Shown here: positions 1 to 8,315 of the stretch, in pieces | Layout: each line of letters begins with the position of its first letter | Position numbering within the stretch: position 1 is the first letter of the stretch | Source: an uncultured Clostridia bacterium | Lineage (GTDB): Bacteria > Bacillota > Clostridia > Christensenellales > Aristaeellaceae | Direction of reading: 5' to 3' | NCBI GenBank assembly: GCA_947600345.1 | Contig: CANQGC010000006.1 | Location: 1-25,631 of the forward strand | Length of the DNA stretch: 25,631 nucleotides | The notes under the pieces: generated by a model | What the model saw: only the letters and a program-made list of their open reading frames with translations | The model's database searches: none | Told to the model about the DNA's origin: nothing | Translations under genes and position numbers: made by a program

Positions 1-26
1 AGGCGAACACCTCGGTCGAAACCTCG

Positions 27-121
27 CACCAACGCTCCATCGCCTCCATACCGCGGGCCGCCGCGGCGCGGAGTTGATTCGGGAAGCTTCGCTTCCCGAA
101 TCAAGGCAGCCGCCACTAACT
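27..121 (+). repeat. R2 multi-hairpin intergenic repeat, copy A (left part outside window)
   Basis: This segment shares the block CACCAACG...CCATACCGCGGGCCGCC, then a hairpin, then GGCAGCCGCCACTAACT with the copies near 6511, 16827 and (inverted) 17148. The hairpin at 74-104 has a 14-bp perfect stem (arm TTGATTCGGGAAGC) and loop TTC. In other copies the ATACCGCGGGCC block pairs with an upstream GGCCCGCGGTAT; here that partner would lie left of position 1. It sits just upstream of gmk and carries no credible ORF. Confidence 0.75.
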
Positions 122-250
122 CCCAAAACCGTTCGCGCATTTGCACAACGAAGCGCCGGTATACCTGCCCGGCGGGCGCCCTCCCAACCGCGGAGGCCCC
201 GTCCCATCCATACAATCACCAAAGCAAGCTTTGAGGAGTGGGTTTTGCGT

Positions 251-922
251 ATGACGAGACGCGGCAAGCTGTTCGTGATCTCCGGGCCCGCGGGGGCGGG
301 CAAGTCCGAAATCGTCAAGGAGGTGCTCAAGCGCCACCCCGACGTGCGCGTATCCGTTTCCTGCACTACCCGCGCGCCCCGGCCCGGCGAGGTCGACGGC
401 GTGAGCTACCACTTCGTGAGCGTCGAGCGCTTCGAGGAGCTCGTCGCCCAGGACGCCTTCTACGAGCACGCCCACGTGCACCAGAACTACTACGGCACGC
501 TCAAGTCCGTGGTGGCGAAGGAGCTCGACGCGGGCTGCGACCTGATCCTGGAGATCGACGTGCAGGGCTGCCGCCAGGTGCTCCAGCAGGATCGGACGGC
601 CGTGGGCATCTTCGTGAGCCCGCCCAGCCGCGCAAACCTCGAGAAGCGCCTGCGCGCCCGGGGCACCGAGACGGAGGAGTCCGTGCGCGTGCGCCTGGAG
701 AACGTGGCGGGCGAGGTCGAGCAGGCCTACCACTACGACTACGTCATCATCCACCAGGACTGGAGCGACGTGCCCGACGCGCTGCAGATCGCCGCGGAGG
801 AGGTCTACGCCATCATCCGCGCCGGCCGCGGCGAGGCGGATGCGATCGCCGCCACCGAGGAATTGAAGGAAGAAAACCGCCGGGAGTTCCTGGACAAGCT
901 TGCGTCCGAGCTTCGGGCCTGA
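251..922 (+). CDS. gmk: Guanylate kinase
   Basis: The product phosphorylates GMP (and dGMP) to the diphosphate with ATP, a cytosolic step of purine nucleotide supply. The 223-residue length fits the family. The P-loop GPAGAGKS is at residues 12-19, followed by the GMP-binding core containing SCTTRAPRPGEVDGVSYHF, then YYGTLKS and the LEIDVQG strand. The open frame extends to position 74, but that extension runs through the intergenic R2 repeat and has no family similarity. The ATG at 251 has GAGGAG 12 nt upstream and starts directly before the first beta strand, so I chose it. In Firmicutes gmk normally precedes rpoZ and coaBC, as it does here. Confidence 0.95.
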   Translation: MTRRGKLFVISGPAGAGKSEIVKEVLKRHPDVRVSVSCTTRAPRPGEVDGVSYHFVSVERFEELVAQDAFYEHAHVHQNYYGTLKSVVAKELDAGCDLILEIDVQGCRQVLQQDRTAVGIFVSPPSRANLEKRLRARGTETEESVRVRLENVAGEVEQAYHYDYVIIHQDWSDVPDALQIAAEEVYAIIRAGRGEADAIAATEELKEENRREFLDKLASELRA

Positions 923-957
923 CCATATTGCCGGATATAGAGGAGGGAATTGCAACC

Positions 958-1176
958 ATGATGACCGAACCGCCCATCGGCGAGCTGCTGGACAAGGTGG
1001 ACTGCCGCTACACGCTGGCCGTGGAGGCATCCAAGCGCGCGCGCGAGCTCATCGGCGGCAGCCTGCCGCTGATCGATACCAAGGATAATAACCCGCTCTC
1101 CATCGCCATCGAGGAGATCAACCGCGGGCTGATCACCTACTCCCGCCCGGAGGACACCGAGGACGAGGAGAACTGA
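958..1176 (+). CDS. rpoZ: DNA-directed RNA polymerase omega subunit
   Basis: This small protein of 72 residues promotes folding and assembly of the beta' subunit of RNA polymerase. It begins MMTEPPIGELLDKVDCRYTL and has the omega signature of a core helix (VEASKRARELI) followed by a segment like KPLSIAIEEI (here NPLSIAIEEINRGLI). The tail is acidic. GGAGGG at about 942 precedes the ATG at 958; the next codon is also ATG and could serve instead. It lies 35 nt after gmk, in the usual Firmicutes order, and is probably in the same transcript. The long frame in which it lies upstream is the +2 shadow of gmk and is not coding. Confidence 0.9.
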   Translation: MMTEPPIGELLDKVDCRYTLAVEASKRARELIGGSLPLIDTKDNNPLSIAIEEINRGLITYSRPEDTEDEEN

Positions 1177-1224
1177 CAAGCAGGTTGGCAAGCGCATATT
1201 GACATCGCGAAACCCGATTTTTTA

Positions 1225-1386
1225 AGAGCGTGTTTCAAAGATCCTGGACGCGCATCTTCGGCGTCTAAGGCCGCACTTCTGCGTTGATTTCCCTTGACTT
1301 GCCACCAGCAAGCCTGCGGAAAATCGCCTTGAATTGCGCCCTTATACGCTCGAATCTGCACATCCCTGCTCTTTGAAACCCACTCT
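1225..1386. repeat. MITE-like element with 17-bp imperfect terminal inverted repeats
   Basis: AGAGCGTGTTTCAAAGA at 1225-1241 and the complement of AGAGTGGGTTTCAAAGA at 1370-1386 match at 15 of 17 positions. The roughly 162 bp between them hold no plausible gene. The element lies in the rpoZ-coaBC spacer, which is short in most relatives. This is consistent with a miniature inverted-repeat transposable element mobilised in trans, but no transposase is present in the window and I could not identify a clear target duplication. It could instead be a large cruciform or hairpin regulatory region. Confidence 0.5.
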
Positions 1387-1438
1387 GAAAAAGAGATCGG
1401 CTTTCGCTTGTTGTGTTGAAAAGAAGGAGGGGAAGACC

Positions 1439-2629
1439 ATGCTCAACGGCAGGCGCATCGTGCTGGGCGTGACCGGAGGCATCGCCGCCTACAAGAGCTG
1501 CGACCTGGTGAGCCGCCTGCGCAAGCGCGGCGCGGAGGTGCGCGTGGTGATGACCGCGCACGCCTGCGAGTTCGTGTCTCCCCTCAGCTTCGCCACCCTC
1601 TGCGGCTGTCCCGCCTACACCGACACCTTCTCCCGAAAGCACGAGATCGAGCATGTCACGCTGGCCAGGTGGGGCGAGCTCTTCGTCGTGGCCCCCGCCA
1701 CCGCCAACTGCCTGGGCAAGTTCGCTTCCGGCATCGCCGACGACCTGCTCACTACCAGCTACCTGGCCGCGACTTGCCCGACGCTGCTGGCCCCCGCGAT
1801 GAACGCCGCCATGTGGCGGCACCCGGCCACCCAGGCGAACGTGGAGACGCTGCGGCAGCGCGGCGTGCATTTCGTCGGTCCCGAGTCCGGCCACCTGGCC
1901 TGCGGCGACGCCGACGTGGGCCGCATGAGCGAGCCCGAGGCCATCGTCGAGGCCATCGAGGCCATACTCAACCCGAGGCGCGACCTGGAGGGGCTGAACC
2001 TGCTCGTCACCGCCGGGCCGACGGTGGAGAGGATCGACCCCGTGCGCTACATCACGAACCGCTCCACCGGCAAGATGGGCTACGCCATCGCCGAAGCCGC
2101 CGCCGCGCGGGGCGCGCGGGTCGCGCTGGTGTCCGGGCCCACGCGGTTGGACTGCCCGGCGGGCGTGGAGCGTGTGGACATCACCTCCTGCGCCGAGCTG
2201 TGCGACGCGGTGCTCTCGCGCGGGGAGGCCGCCGACGCGGTGATCCAGGCCGCGGCCCCCGCCGACTTCCGGCCGAAGTTCGTCTCCGACACCAAGATCA
2301 AGAAGACCGGCGACGGCATGGCGCTGGAGCTGGAATCCACCACCGACATCGCCGCCGAGCTGGGGCGGCGCAAGCGCCCGGGTCAGGTGCTGGTGGCCTT
2401 CGCTGCCGAGACCAACGACCTGCTGGCGAACGCCAGCGGCAAGCTCGATCGGAAGAACTGCGACCTGATCGTCGCCAACGACGTATCCCGCTCCGACGCG
2501 GGCTTCGGCGTGGACACCAACGTGGTCACGCTGATCGGCCGCGACGGCGCGGCGGAGCTGCCCCGGATGACCAAGCGCGCGGTCGCGGACGCCATACTCG
2601 ACCGGGTGCGCGCGCTGCTGGGAAGATGA
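1439..2629 (+). CDS. coaBC: Bifunctional phosphopantothenoylcysteine decarboxylase / phosphopantothenate-cysteine ligase
   Basis: The protein carries out two consecutive steps of coenzyme A synthesis: ligation of cysteine to 4'-phosphopantothenate (CoaB) and FMN-dependent decarboxylation to phosphopantetheine (CoaC). Its 396 residues fit the fusion. The N-terminal CoaC domain has GVTGGIAAYKS, a candidate catalytic His at about residue 72, the PAMN motif at 119-122 (APAMNAAMW) and the flap cysteine in GHLACGDAD (C155). The C-terminal CoaB domain starts near residue 184 and has TAGPT, NRSTGKMG, AAPADFRPK and VANDVS...GFGVDTN. The ATG follows AGGAGGGG (about 1425-1432). The frame continues upstream through the MITE-like element, but that part is not coding. 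Confidence 0.95.
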   Translation: MLNGRRIVLGVTGGIAAYKSCDLVSRLRKRGAEVRVVMTAHACEFVSPLSFATLCGCPAYTDTFSRKHEIEHVTLARWGELFVVAPATANCLGKFASGIADDLLTTSYLAATCPTLLAPAMNAAMWRHPATQANVETLRQRGVHFVGPESGHLACGDADVGRMSEPEAIVEAIEAILNPRRDLEGLNLLVTAGPTVERIDPVRYITNRSTGKMGYAIAEAAAARGARVALVSGPTRLDCPAGVERVDITSCAELCDAVLSRGEAADAVIQAAAPADFRPKFVSDTKIKKTGDGMALELESTTDIAAELGRRKRPGQVLVAFAAETNDLLANASGKLDRKNCDLIVANDVSRSDAGFGVDTNVVTLIGRDGAAELPRMTKRAVADAILDRVRALLGR

Positions 2630-4854
2630 GCCGCTACGCCCACGTGATCGTCGACCTCTCGGCGGACGCGCTGGATAAGCTGTTCACCTACTCCGTGCCC
2701 GAGGGCATGGAGGTCGCGCCCGGCCAGCAGGTCGCCGCGCCCTTCGGCCCCCGGCGGGTGGAGGGCTTCGTGGTATCGGTGGACGATGTTTGCGAGATCG
2801 AGCCGGAGAAGGTCAAGCCGCTCTACGGCCCGGTGCAGGGCTATCCGGTCGTGCTGCCGGAGCTGATGGAGCTGGCGGACTGGATGCACGGGCGCTACCT
2901 GTGCAACCTGGTGGACGCGCTGCGCCTGATGATCCCCGCCGAGATGCGCGGCGGGCGCGTGCGGGAGAAGACCCGGCGGATGGCGCGGCTGGTTTGGAAT
3001 GCGGAGCAGGTCGCGGCGTTCGAAGCGGGCAACCCCCGCGCGGCGAAGCAGGCCGAGCTTCTGCGCCTGCTCTCCGCCGGGGACGCGGAGACCGCGCGGC
3101 TGAACCCCTCGGCGCTCAAGGCGCTGCGGGGGAAGGGCGCGGTGGAGGTCTACGAATCGGAGCTGCGCCGCACGCCCTCGGCGCTGAAGTCGCTGGAGAC
3201 GGCCCCGGACTTCGCGCTGATGCCCGGCCAGCGCCGGGCGGCGGAGCAAATCATCGCCGCGATGGACGCCGGCGGCGGGCGCTTCCTGCTCCACGGCGTC
3301 ACCGGCAGCGGCAAGACCGAGGTCTACATTCGCTGCATCCGCCACGCGCTGGAAATGGGCAAGGGCGCCATCGTGCTGGTGCCGGAGATCGCGCTCACGC
3401 CCCAGATGGTGCGCTGGTTCCACGCCCGCTTCGGCGACAGCGCCGCCGTGCTGCACTCCGGCCTGTCCGCCGGGGAGCGCTACGACGAGTGGCGGCGCAT
3501 CCGCTTCGGCGAGGCCCGGGTGGTGGTGGGCGCGCGCAGCGCCATATTCGCACCGATGGAGGACATCGGCGCGGTGATCGTGGACGAGGAGCACGAGCAC
3601 ACCTACCAGTCCGACAGCCGCCCCCGCTACGACGCCCGGGAGGTCGCCTGGCACCGGGCGGCCAAGTGCGGCGCGGCGCTGGTGTTCGGCAGCGCCACGC
3701 CCTCGATCTCGAGCTTCATGCGCGCCATGCCCGGCGTGCGGCCCGAGAACAGGCTGACGCTCTTGGAGCTGCGCGAGCGCGTGGCCGGCAGGAGCCTGCC
3801 CGAGGTGGAGCTGATCGACATGCGCGGCGAGTTCGAGCGGGGCAACCACTCGGTGTTCTCCGGGCGGCTCACGGCCGCGTTGGGGGAGTGCCTGGAAAGG
3901 GGCGAGCAGGCGCTGCTGTTCATCAACCGGCGCGGGCACTCGACCTTCGTCTCCTGCCGGAAGTGCGGCTACGTGGTCAAGTGCGCCCAGTGCGACGTGT
4001 CGATGACCTACCACCAGACGGAAAACCAGCTCAAGTGCCACTACTGCGGCGCGACCATGCCGCCGCCGAAAACCTGCCCCCAGTGCGGCAGCCCCTACAT
4101 CAAGTACTTCGGCGCGGGCACGCAGAAGGTGGCCGAGGAGGCGAAGAAGCTCTTCCCGCTGGCGCGCATCGCCCGGATGGACATCGACACCACCCGGGAG
4201 AAGGACGCCCACGAGCGGATACTGGGCCGCTTCCGCTCCGGCGAGGCCAACGTGCTCATCGGCACGCAGATGATCGCCAAGGGGCTGGACTTCCCCAACG
4301 TCACGCTGGTGGGCGTGGTCGCGGCGGATAGCACGCTCAACCTGCCCGATTACCGCAGCGCCGAGCGCACCTTCCAGCTGATCACCCAGGTGGCGGGCCG
4401 GGCGGGCCGCGCGCAGAAGCCGGGCCGAGCCATCGTGCAGACCTACGACCCCGACCACTACGCCATCAAGCTGGCGGCGGCCCAGGACTACCGCGCCTTC
4501 TACCGCCGGGAGAGCGCCTTCCGCAAAAGCGCGCTGTACCCGCCGTTCACGTCCATCGCCCGGGTGATCTACTCCGGCCGGGACGAGGAGGCAGTGCGCG
4601 CGGCGGCCCAGGCGGACGAGGCGCGCATGAACGCCTTCCTGGATGCGGGCGGCCTGCGCGCGGACGTGGTGCAGCTGAAGGCCGTGGAGGCGCCGATCTC
4701 GCTGCTGCGCGGCGAGCACCGCTGGCAGCTGTTTCTGAAGATGTACTTCAAGGGCGACAGCGAGGCCGCCTGCGCAAGGATGCAGGCGCTGGCCGAGGCC
4801 GCGCCCGCCGGGGTCCGGGCGGAGCTCGAGGTCAACCCGGTCAACATGTTTTGA
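2626..4854 (+). CDS. priA: Primosomal protein N', replication restart helicase PriA
   Basis: PriA recognises stalled or collapsed replication forks, unwinds them 3' to 5' and reloads the replicative helicase. The 742-residue product has the N-terminal DNA-binding domain (about 1-105), Walker A TGSGKT (226-231), Walker B DEEH (320-323) and the zinc module with eight cysteines from about 444 to 487 (CRKCG, CAQC, CHYCG, CPQCG). Helicase motifs V and VI follow (GTQMIAKGLDFPNV and QVAGRAGRA). The start ATG overlaps the coaBC stop as ATGA, which implies translational coupling. The frame that extends to 1669 is an overlap artefact inside coaBC. Confidence 0.95.
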   Translation: MSRYAHVIVDLSADALDKLFTYSVPEGMEVAPGQQVAAPFGPRRVEGFVVSVDDVCEIEPEKVKPLYGPVQGYPVVLPELMELADWMHGRYLCNLVDALRLMIPAEMRGGRVREKTRRMARLVWNAEQVAAFEAGNPRAAKQAELLRLLSAGDAETARLNPSALKALRGKGAVEVYESELRRTPSALKSLETAPDFALMPGQRRAAEQIIAAMDAGGGRFLLHGVTGSGKTEVYIRCIRHALEMGKGAIVLVPEIALTPQMVRWFHARFGDSAAVLHSGLSAGERYDEWRRIRFGEARVVVGARSAIFAPMEDIGAVIVDEEHEHTYQSDSRPRYDAREVAWHRAAKCGAALVFGSATPSISSFMRAMPGVRPENRLTLLELRERVAGRSLPEVELIDMRGEFERGNHSVFSGRLTAALGECLERGEQALLFINRRGHSTFVSCRKCGYVVKCAQCDVSMTYHQTENQLKCHYCGATMPPPKTCPQCGSPYIKYFGAGTQKVAEEAKKLFPLARIARMDIDTTREKDAHERILGRFRSGEANVLIGTQMIAKGLDFPNVTLVGVVAADSTLNLPDYRSAERTFQLITQVAGRAGRAQKPGRAIVQTYDPDHYAIKLAAAQDYRAFYRRESAFRKSALYPPFTSIARVIYSGRDEEAVRAAAQADEARMNAFLDAGGLRADVVQLKAVEAPISLLRGEHRWQLFLKMYFKGDSEAACARMQALAEAAPAGVRAELEVNPVNMF

Positions 4855-4905
4855 TTTCCGGCTCCATCGGGGCGCGGATGAAAGAAATGAGAGAGGTAAG
4901 AGACG

Positions 4906-5439
4906 ATGGCGATTCGCAGGATCGTGAAGCTGGGCGAGGACGACGTGCTGCGCAAGCACGCCCGCAGGGTGGACAAGTTTGACCGCAGGCTGGGCATGCT
5001 GCTGGACGACATGGCCGACACCATGTACGAGGCCGACGGCGTGGGCCTGGCCGCGCCCCAGGTGGGCATACTCAAACGCGCCGTGGTCATCGATGTGCGC
5101 GACGACGAGGACGAGGGCGGCGGCGTGGGCCTGATCGAGCTGATCAACCCGGAGATCATGGAGGCCGAGGGCAGCCAGATGTGCATCGAGGGCTGCCTGT
5201 CCGTGCCGGGCCGCCGGGGCAAGGTGGAGCGGCCGGAGAAGGTGCGCGTGCACGCCCAGGACCGCAAGGGGCGGCACATCGAGCTCGAGGCCGAGGGCTT
5301 CCTGGCCAACGCCGTCTGCCACGAGATCGACCACCTGGACGGCATCATGTACACCGATAAGATGATCGAGGATGTGACCGATCAGATCGAGGAGGCGGCC
5401 AGGCAGCGGGAGTCCGGCGAGGAGGGCGAGGCCGAGTGA
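4906..5439 (+). CDS. def: Peptide deformylase
   Basis: The enzyme removes the formyl group from the N-terminal methionine of nascent proteins at the ribosome exit. The 177-residue protein has all three family motifs: GVGLAAPQVG (about residues 45-54), EGCLSV with the metal-ligand cysteine C97, and HEIDHLDG with H139, E140 and H143. An iron or zinc ion is bound by that Cys and the two His. GAGAGGTAAG lies before the ATG. It precedes and overlaps fmt, which installs the formyl group that Def removes; this pairing is widely conserved. The acidic tail (GEEGEAE) is unremarkable. Confidence 0.95.
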   Translation: MAIRRIVKLGEDDVLRKHARRVDKFDRRLGMLLDDMADTMYEADGVGLAAPQVGILKRAVVIDVRDDEDEGGGVGLIELINPEIMEAEGSQMCIEGCLSVPGRRGKVERPEKVRVHAQDRKGRHIELEAEGFLANAVCHEIDHLDGIMYTDKMIEDVTDQIEEAARQRESGEEGEAE

Positions 5440-6368
5440 GGATCGTTTTCATGGGCACGCCGGAGTTCGCCACGCCCTCGCTGCGCGCGCTGCTGGACGC
5501 GGGCTACGAGGTCGCCGCCGCCATCACCCAGCCCGACCGCCCGGCGGGCCGCGGCCATAAGCTGACCCCCTGCCCGGTGAAGCTGCTGGCCCAGGAGCGC
5601 GGCGTGCCGGTGTATCAGTTCGAGCGGATCAAATCCCCCGAGGGCGTGGCCTGCCTGCGGGAGCTCGCGCCCGAGCTCTGCGTCACCGCCGCCTTCGGGC
5701 AGATCCTGAGCCAGGAGATACTGGACATCCCGAGGTACGGCACCGTCAACGTCCACGCCTCGCTGCTGCCGAAGTACCGGGGCAGCGCGCCGATCAATTG
5801 GTGCATCCTCAACGGCGAGAAGACGGCGGGCGTGACCACGATGCTCACCGACGCGGGCATGGACACCGGCGACGTGCTGCTGCGGGCCGAGACGCCCATC
5901 GGCGAATTGGAGACGGCGGGCGAGCTCACCGCGCGGCTGGCCGAGATCGGCGCGAATCTGCTGCTCGAGACGCTGGAGCGCTATCCCCACGGCGACTTGC
6001 AGCCCACGCCCCAGGACGAGCGCCAGGCCAGCTACCAGCCGATGCTGACGAAGGAGATGGGCCACGTGGACTGGACGCGCCCGGCCGGGGAGATCGCGAA
6101 CCAGGTGCGCGGGCTGAACCCCTGGCCCTGCGCGTACGCGGACTTCGAGGGCGGGAGGTTGAAGCTCTACCTGGCGCGCGCCTGCGAGGCGCGCGGGGAG
6201 GCCGAGCCGGGCACGGTGGCGGCTTCCGGTGCGAAGGAGGGCCTGTTCGTAGCGTGTGGGCAGGGCTGGCTGGAGATCCTGGAGCTGCAGGCCCCCGGAG
6301 CCAAGCGCATGAGCGCCAAGGCATACCTGCTGGGCAAGAAGATCGAGGTCGGAACCAGGTTCGGCTAA
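5436..6368 (+). CDS. fmt: Methionyl-tRNA formyltransferase
   Basis: Fmt formylates initiator Met-tRNA using 10-formyltetrahydrofolate. The 310-residue product opens with MRIVFMGTPEFATPSL, has the folate-site region HASLLPKYRGSAPINW near residue 107 with the catalytic Asn-His-Asp set expected for the family, then TDAGMDTGDVL, and a C-terminal OB-like tRNA-binding domain containing RGLNPWPCAY. The start is a GTG whose last two bases begin the def TGA stop, so the two genes overlap by 4 nt and are probably coupled. The next ATG (at 5451) would remove the first beta strand, so the GTG is preferred. Confidence 0.93.
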   Translation: MRIVFMGTPEFATPSLRALLDAGYEVAAAITQPDRPAGRGHKLTPCPVKLLAQERGVPVYQFERIKSPEGVACLRELAPELCVTAAFGQILSQEILDIPRYGTVNVHASLLPKYRGSAPINWCILNGEKTAGVTTMLTDAGMDTGDVLLRAETPIGELETAGELTARLAEIGANLLLETLERYPHGDLQPTPQDERQASYQPMLTKEMGHVDWTRPAGEIANQVRGLNPWPCAYADFEGGRLKLYLARACEARGEAEPGTVAASGAKEGLFVACGQGWLEILELQAPGAKRMSAKAYLLGKKIEVGTRFG

Positions 6369-6390
6369 GCGCACAAGCGCAAGGAAAGCA

Positions 6391-6510
6391 CGCGGCAGCA
6401 GAAGGGAGAATCCAAGGAACCTCAGGTTCCTTGGTAGGAATTCTTAAGGGGCAAAGCCTCTTAAGCAGGTCCGGGCAGCGCCCGAATCGGGTCTGGGCGG
6501 AGCCCAGCGC
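6391..6510 (+). repeat. R1 hairpin-array repeat, copy a
   Basis: The copy starts with CGCGGCAGCAGAAGGGAGAA, shared with copies at 16571, 16701 and (inverted) 17299-17443. Hairpin 1 at 6412-6434 has arm CCAAGGAACC and loop TCA. Hairpin 2 at 6443-6465 has arm CTTAAGGGGC and loop AAA. Both have 10-bp stems and 3-nt loops (one G-U pair in hairpin 2). Shorter hairpins follow (CGGGC/GCCCG and CTGGGC/GCCCAG). It lies just after fmt and may also act as its transcription end, although no U-tract is evident. It directly adjoins R2 copy C. Confidence 0.8.
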
Positions 6511-6655
6511 CGGCCCGCGGAACAAAACCAAGCCCGGCAATCCGAACCCCCGCCCCATCGACTCCAATCCGCGGGCCGACGGCGGCGCCTTTCAAATTGG
6601 AAGGCTGAGCTTTCCAATTTGGAACAGCCACCACTAACTCGCAGGCGAAGCCTGC
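6511..6655 (+). repeat. R2 multi-hairpin repeat, copy C
   Basis: Outer arms GGCCCGCGGA (about 6512) and TCCGCGGGCC (about 6568) pair across a loop of roughly 45 nt. The terminal T-A pair of copies B and D is replaced by A-T, so pairing is kept. The inner hairpin at 6591-6624 (arm starting TTCAAATTGGAA, loop TGA) has a different sequence from copies A and D but still pairs, with one bulged G. CAGCCACCACTAACTC follows, then a terminal hairpin GCAGGC-GAA-GCCTGC at 6641-6655. Together with R1 copy a it fills most of the 357-nt fmt-rsmB gap; the remaining 70 nt before rsmB hold only its ribosome binding region. Confidence 0.75.
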
Positions 6656-6725
6656 CAACTACGTTACGATCAAGAATCAGCCCAGGCATTCAGCCAGATA
6701 CATATAAAAGAAGCGAGGAAGACCG

Positions 6726-8315
6726 ATGGATCGTCGCAACGGCGAACGAAAATCTCAACATAGGCAAAACGCCCCCCGCGAAAGCGCCAGCAATCCCCAT
6801 GGCGCGGGCGCGCATCATGCGCATAGCGCAGCCGGCAAAAGCGGCCCCGGCGAAAAGCCCGCCACCACCGGCGGCTTCCACAAAGGCAGCAAGCCCGCCC
6901 CCAACGCCAGGCGCCCCCAGCCCCGCGCTCCCCAGGGCCCGACCGCCCGGGACGTGGCGCTGGACGCCCTGCGCTACGTCTCCCGCGACGGCGCCTACGC
7001 CGCCCAGGCGCTGGACCGCGCGCTGCGCCCGGAGCCAAAGCCCAGCGATACCAAGCCCCCGCGCGAACTCCGCCTCTCCGACGTCGACCGCAGACTGGCG
7101 GCCAGCATATTCTACTTCGCGCTGGAGAACCGCCTGCGCATCGAAACCTGCCTGGCGGCGAGGCTCAAGGATAGGCCCGAGCGCGAGGTCATGGAAATCC
7201 TCTGCATCGCCGCGGCGCAGATCCTGTTCATGGATAAGATTCCCGACCACGCCGCCGTGGACGAGGCCGTGAAGCAGACCCGCCGGGCGCGGCGGGAGAA
7301 CCAGACCGCGCTGGTCAACGCCGTGCTGCGGGGCCTGATCCGCGACCGGGACGAGGGCAAGCTCGCGCTGCCCGAGCGCGAGGCCGAGCCGGAGGCGTAC
7401 ATCTCCCAGAGGTACTCCTTCGCGCTGCCGCTGGCGAAGCGGCTGATCGACGCCTACGGCCTGGACGAGGCGGAGCGGATCGCCGCCTGGTCGCCGGACC
7501 GCAGAACCGAGACCGTGCGCCCGAACCGGATGCGGATGACGGACGCCGAGTTCGAAACCTGGCTGGACGCGAACAAGCTCGAATGGTCGCGGGGAATCGT
7601 CCCCGGCGCCTACCGAATCGCCAACGCCGGGCGGCTGGCCTCCCACGCGGGCTACCGCGCGGGGCTGTTCTCCATCCAGGGCGAGAGCTCCATGCTCGCC
7701 GCGCTGGCGGTGGAGGCAAAGCCGGGGATGCAGATTCTCGACGCCTGCGCGGCCCCCGGCGGCAAGAGCTGCCTGATCGCCGAGGCGATGAACGGCGCGG
7801 GCCGGGTGCACGCCTGGGACCTGCACGCGCACCGGGTGGAGCTGATCCGCTCCGCGGCCCGCAGGCTCGGCCTGGACAACGTGCGCCCCGCCCAGCGCGA
7901 CGCCGCGCGGTTCAACGAGAGCATGGCCGGCATGATGGACGCCGCGCTGGTGGACGCCCCCTGCTCCGGCCTGGGCGTCACCGGCGATAAGCCGGACATC
8001 AAATACAGGCTGACCGGGGAAGGCATCGAGGCGCTGGCGGAGGTTCAGCGCGGCATACTCGACGCCTGCGCGGGCTACGTGCGCCCCGGCGGGCTGCTGG
8101 TCTACTCCACCTGCACGATCCTGCCCGAGGAGAACGGAAAGCAGATCGACGCCTTTCTCGCCCGCCACCCGGAGTTCGCGCCGGACGAAGGCTGCGCCTG
8201 GCTGCCCGAGGCGCTGCGCGGGGAGTGGAGGGACGGCCGAATCCAGATCCTGCCCAGCCGCGACGGGCTGGACGGCTTCTTCATCGCGCGCCTGCGCAGA
8301 AAGGCGGGGGCGTGA
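6726..8315 (+). CDS. rsmB: 16S rRNA (cytosine-967-C5)-methyltransferase RsmB
   Basis: RsmB methylates C967 of 16S rRNA with SAM. The 529-residue product has a NusB-like RNA-binding domain at about 75-215, then the Rossmann methyltransferase domain with LDACAAPGGK (from about 338), the DAPCSG loop (C413) and YSTCT (C463); the two cysteines are the family's catalytic pair. The C-terminal GFFIARLRRK is typical. The first 70-75 residues are an unusual low-complexity, His/Lys/Pro/Gly-rich tail absent from typical members, but no internal ATG offers a shorter start. GCGAGGAAG lies before the ATG at 6726. The stop overlaps the rlmN start by one base. Confidence 0.92.
   Translation: MDRRNGERKSQHRQNAPRESASNPHGAGAHHAHSAAGKSGPGEKPATTGGFHKGSKPAPNARRPQPRAPQGPTARDVALDALRYVSRDGAYAAQALDRALRPEPKPSDTKPPRELRLSDVDRRLAASIFYFALENRLRIETCLAARLKDRPEREVMEILCIAAAQILFMDKIPDHAAVDEAVKQTRRARRENQTALVNAVLRGLIRDRDEGKLALPEREAEPEAYISQRYSFALPLAKRLIDAYGLDEAERIAAWSPDRRTETVRPNRMRMTDAEFETWLDANKLEWSRGIVPGAYRIANAGRLASHAGYRAGLFSIQGESSMLAALAVEAKPGMQILDACAAPGGKSCLIAEAMNGAGRVHAWDLHAHRVELIRSAARRLGLDNVRPAQRDAARFNESMAGMMDAALVDAPCSGLGVTGDKPDIKYRLTGEGIEALAEVQRGILDACAGYVRPGGLLVYSTCTILPEENGKQIDAFLARHPEFAPDEGCAWLPEALRGEWRDGRIQILPSRDGLDGFFIARLRRKAGA

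Noticed and set aside
2383..5334. 983-codon open frame on the minus strand opposite priA and def
   Set aside because: It is a composition shadow: GC-rich coding on the + strand leaves long antisense frames. The translation is Leu/His/Arg/Ala-rich with no family motifs, and priA and def are unambiguous.
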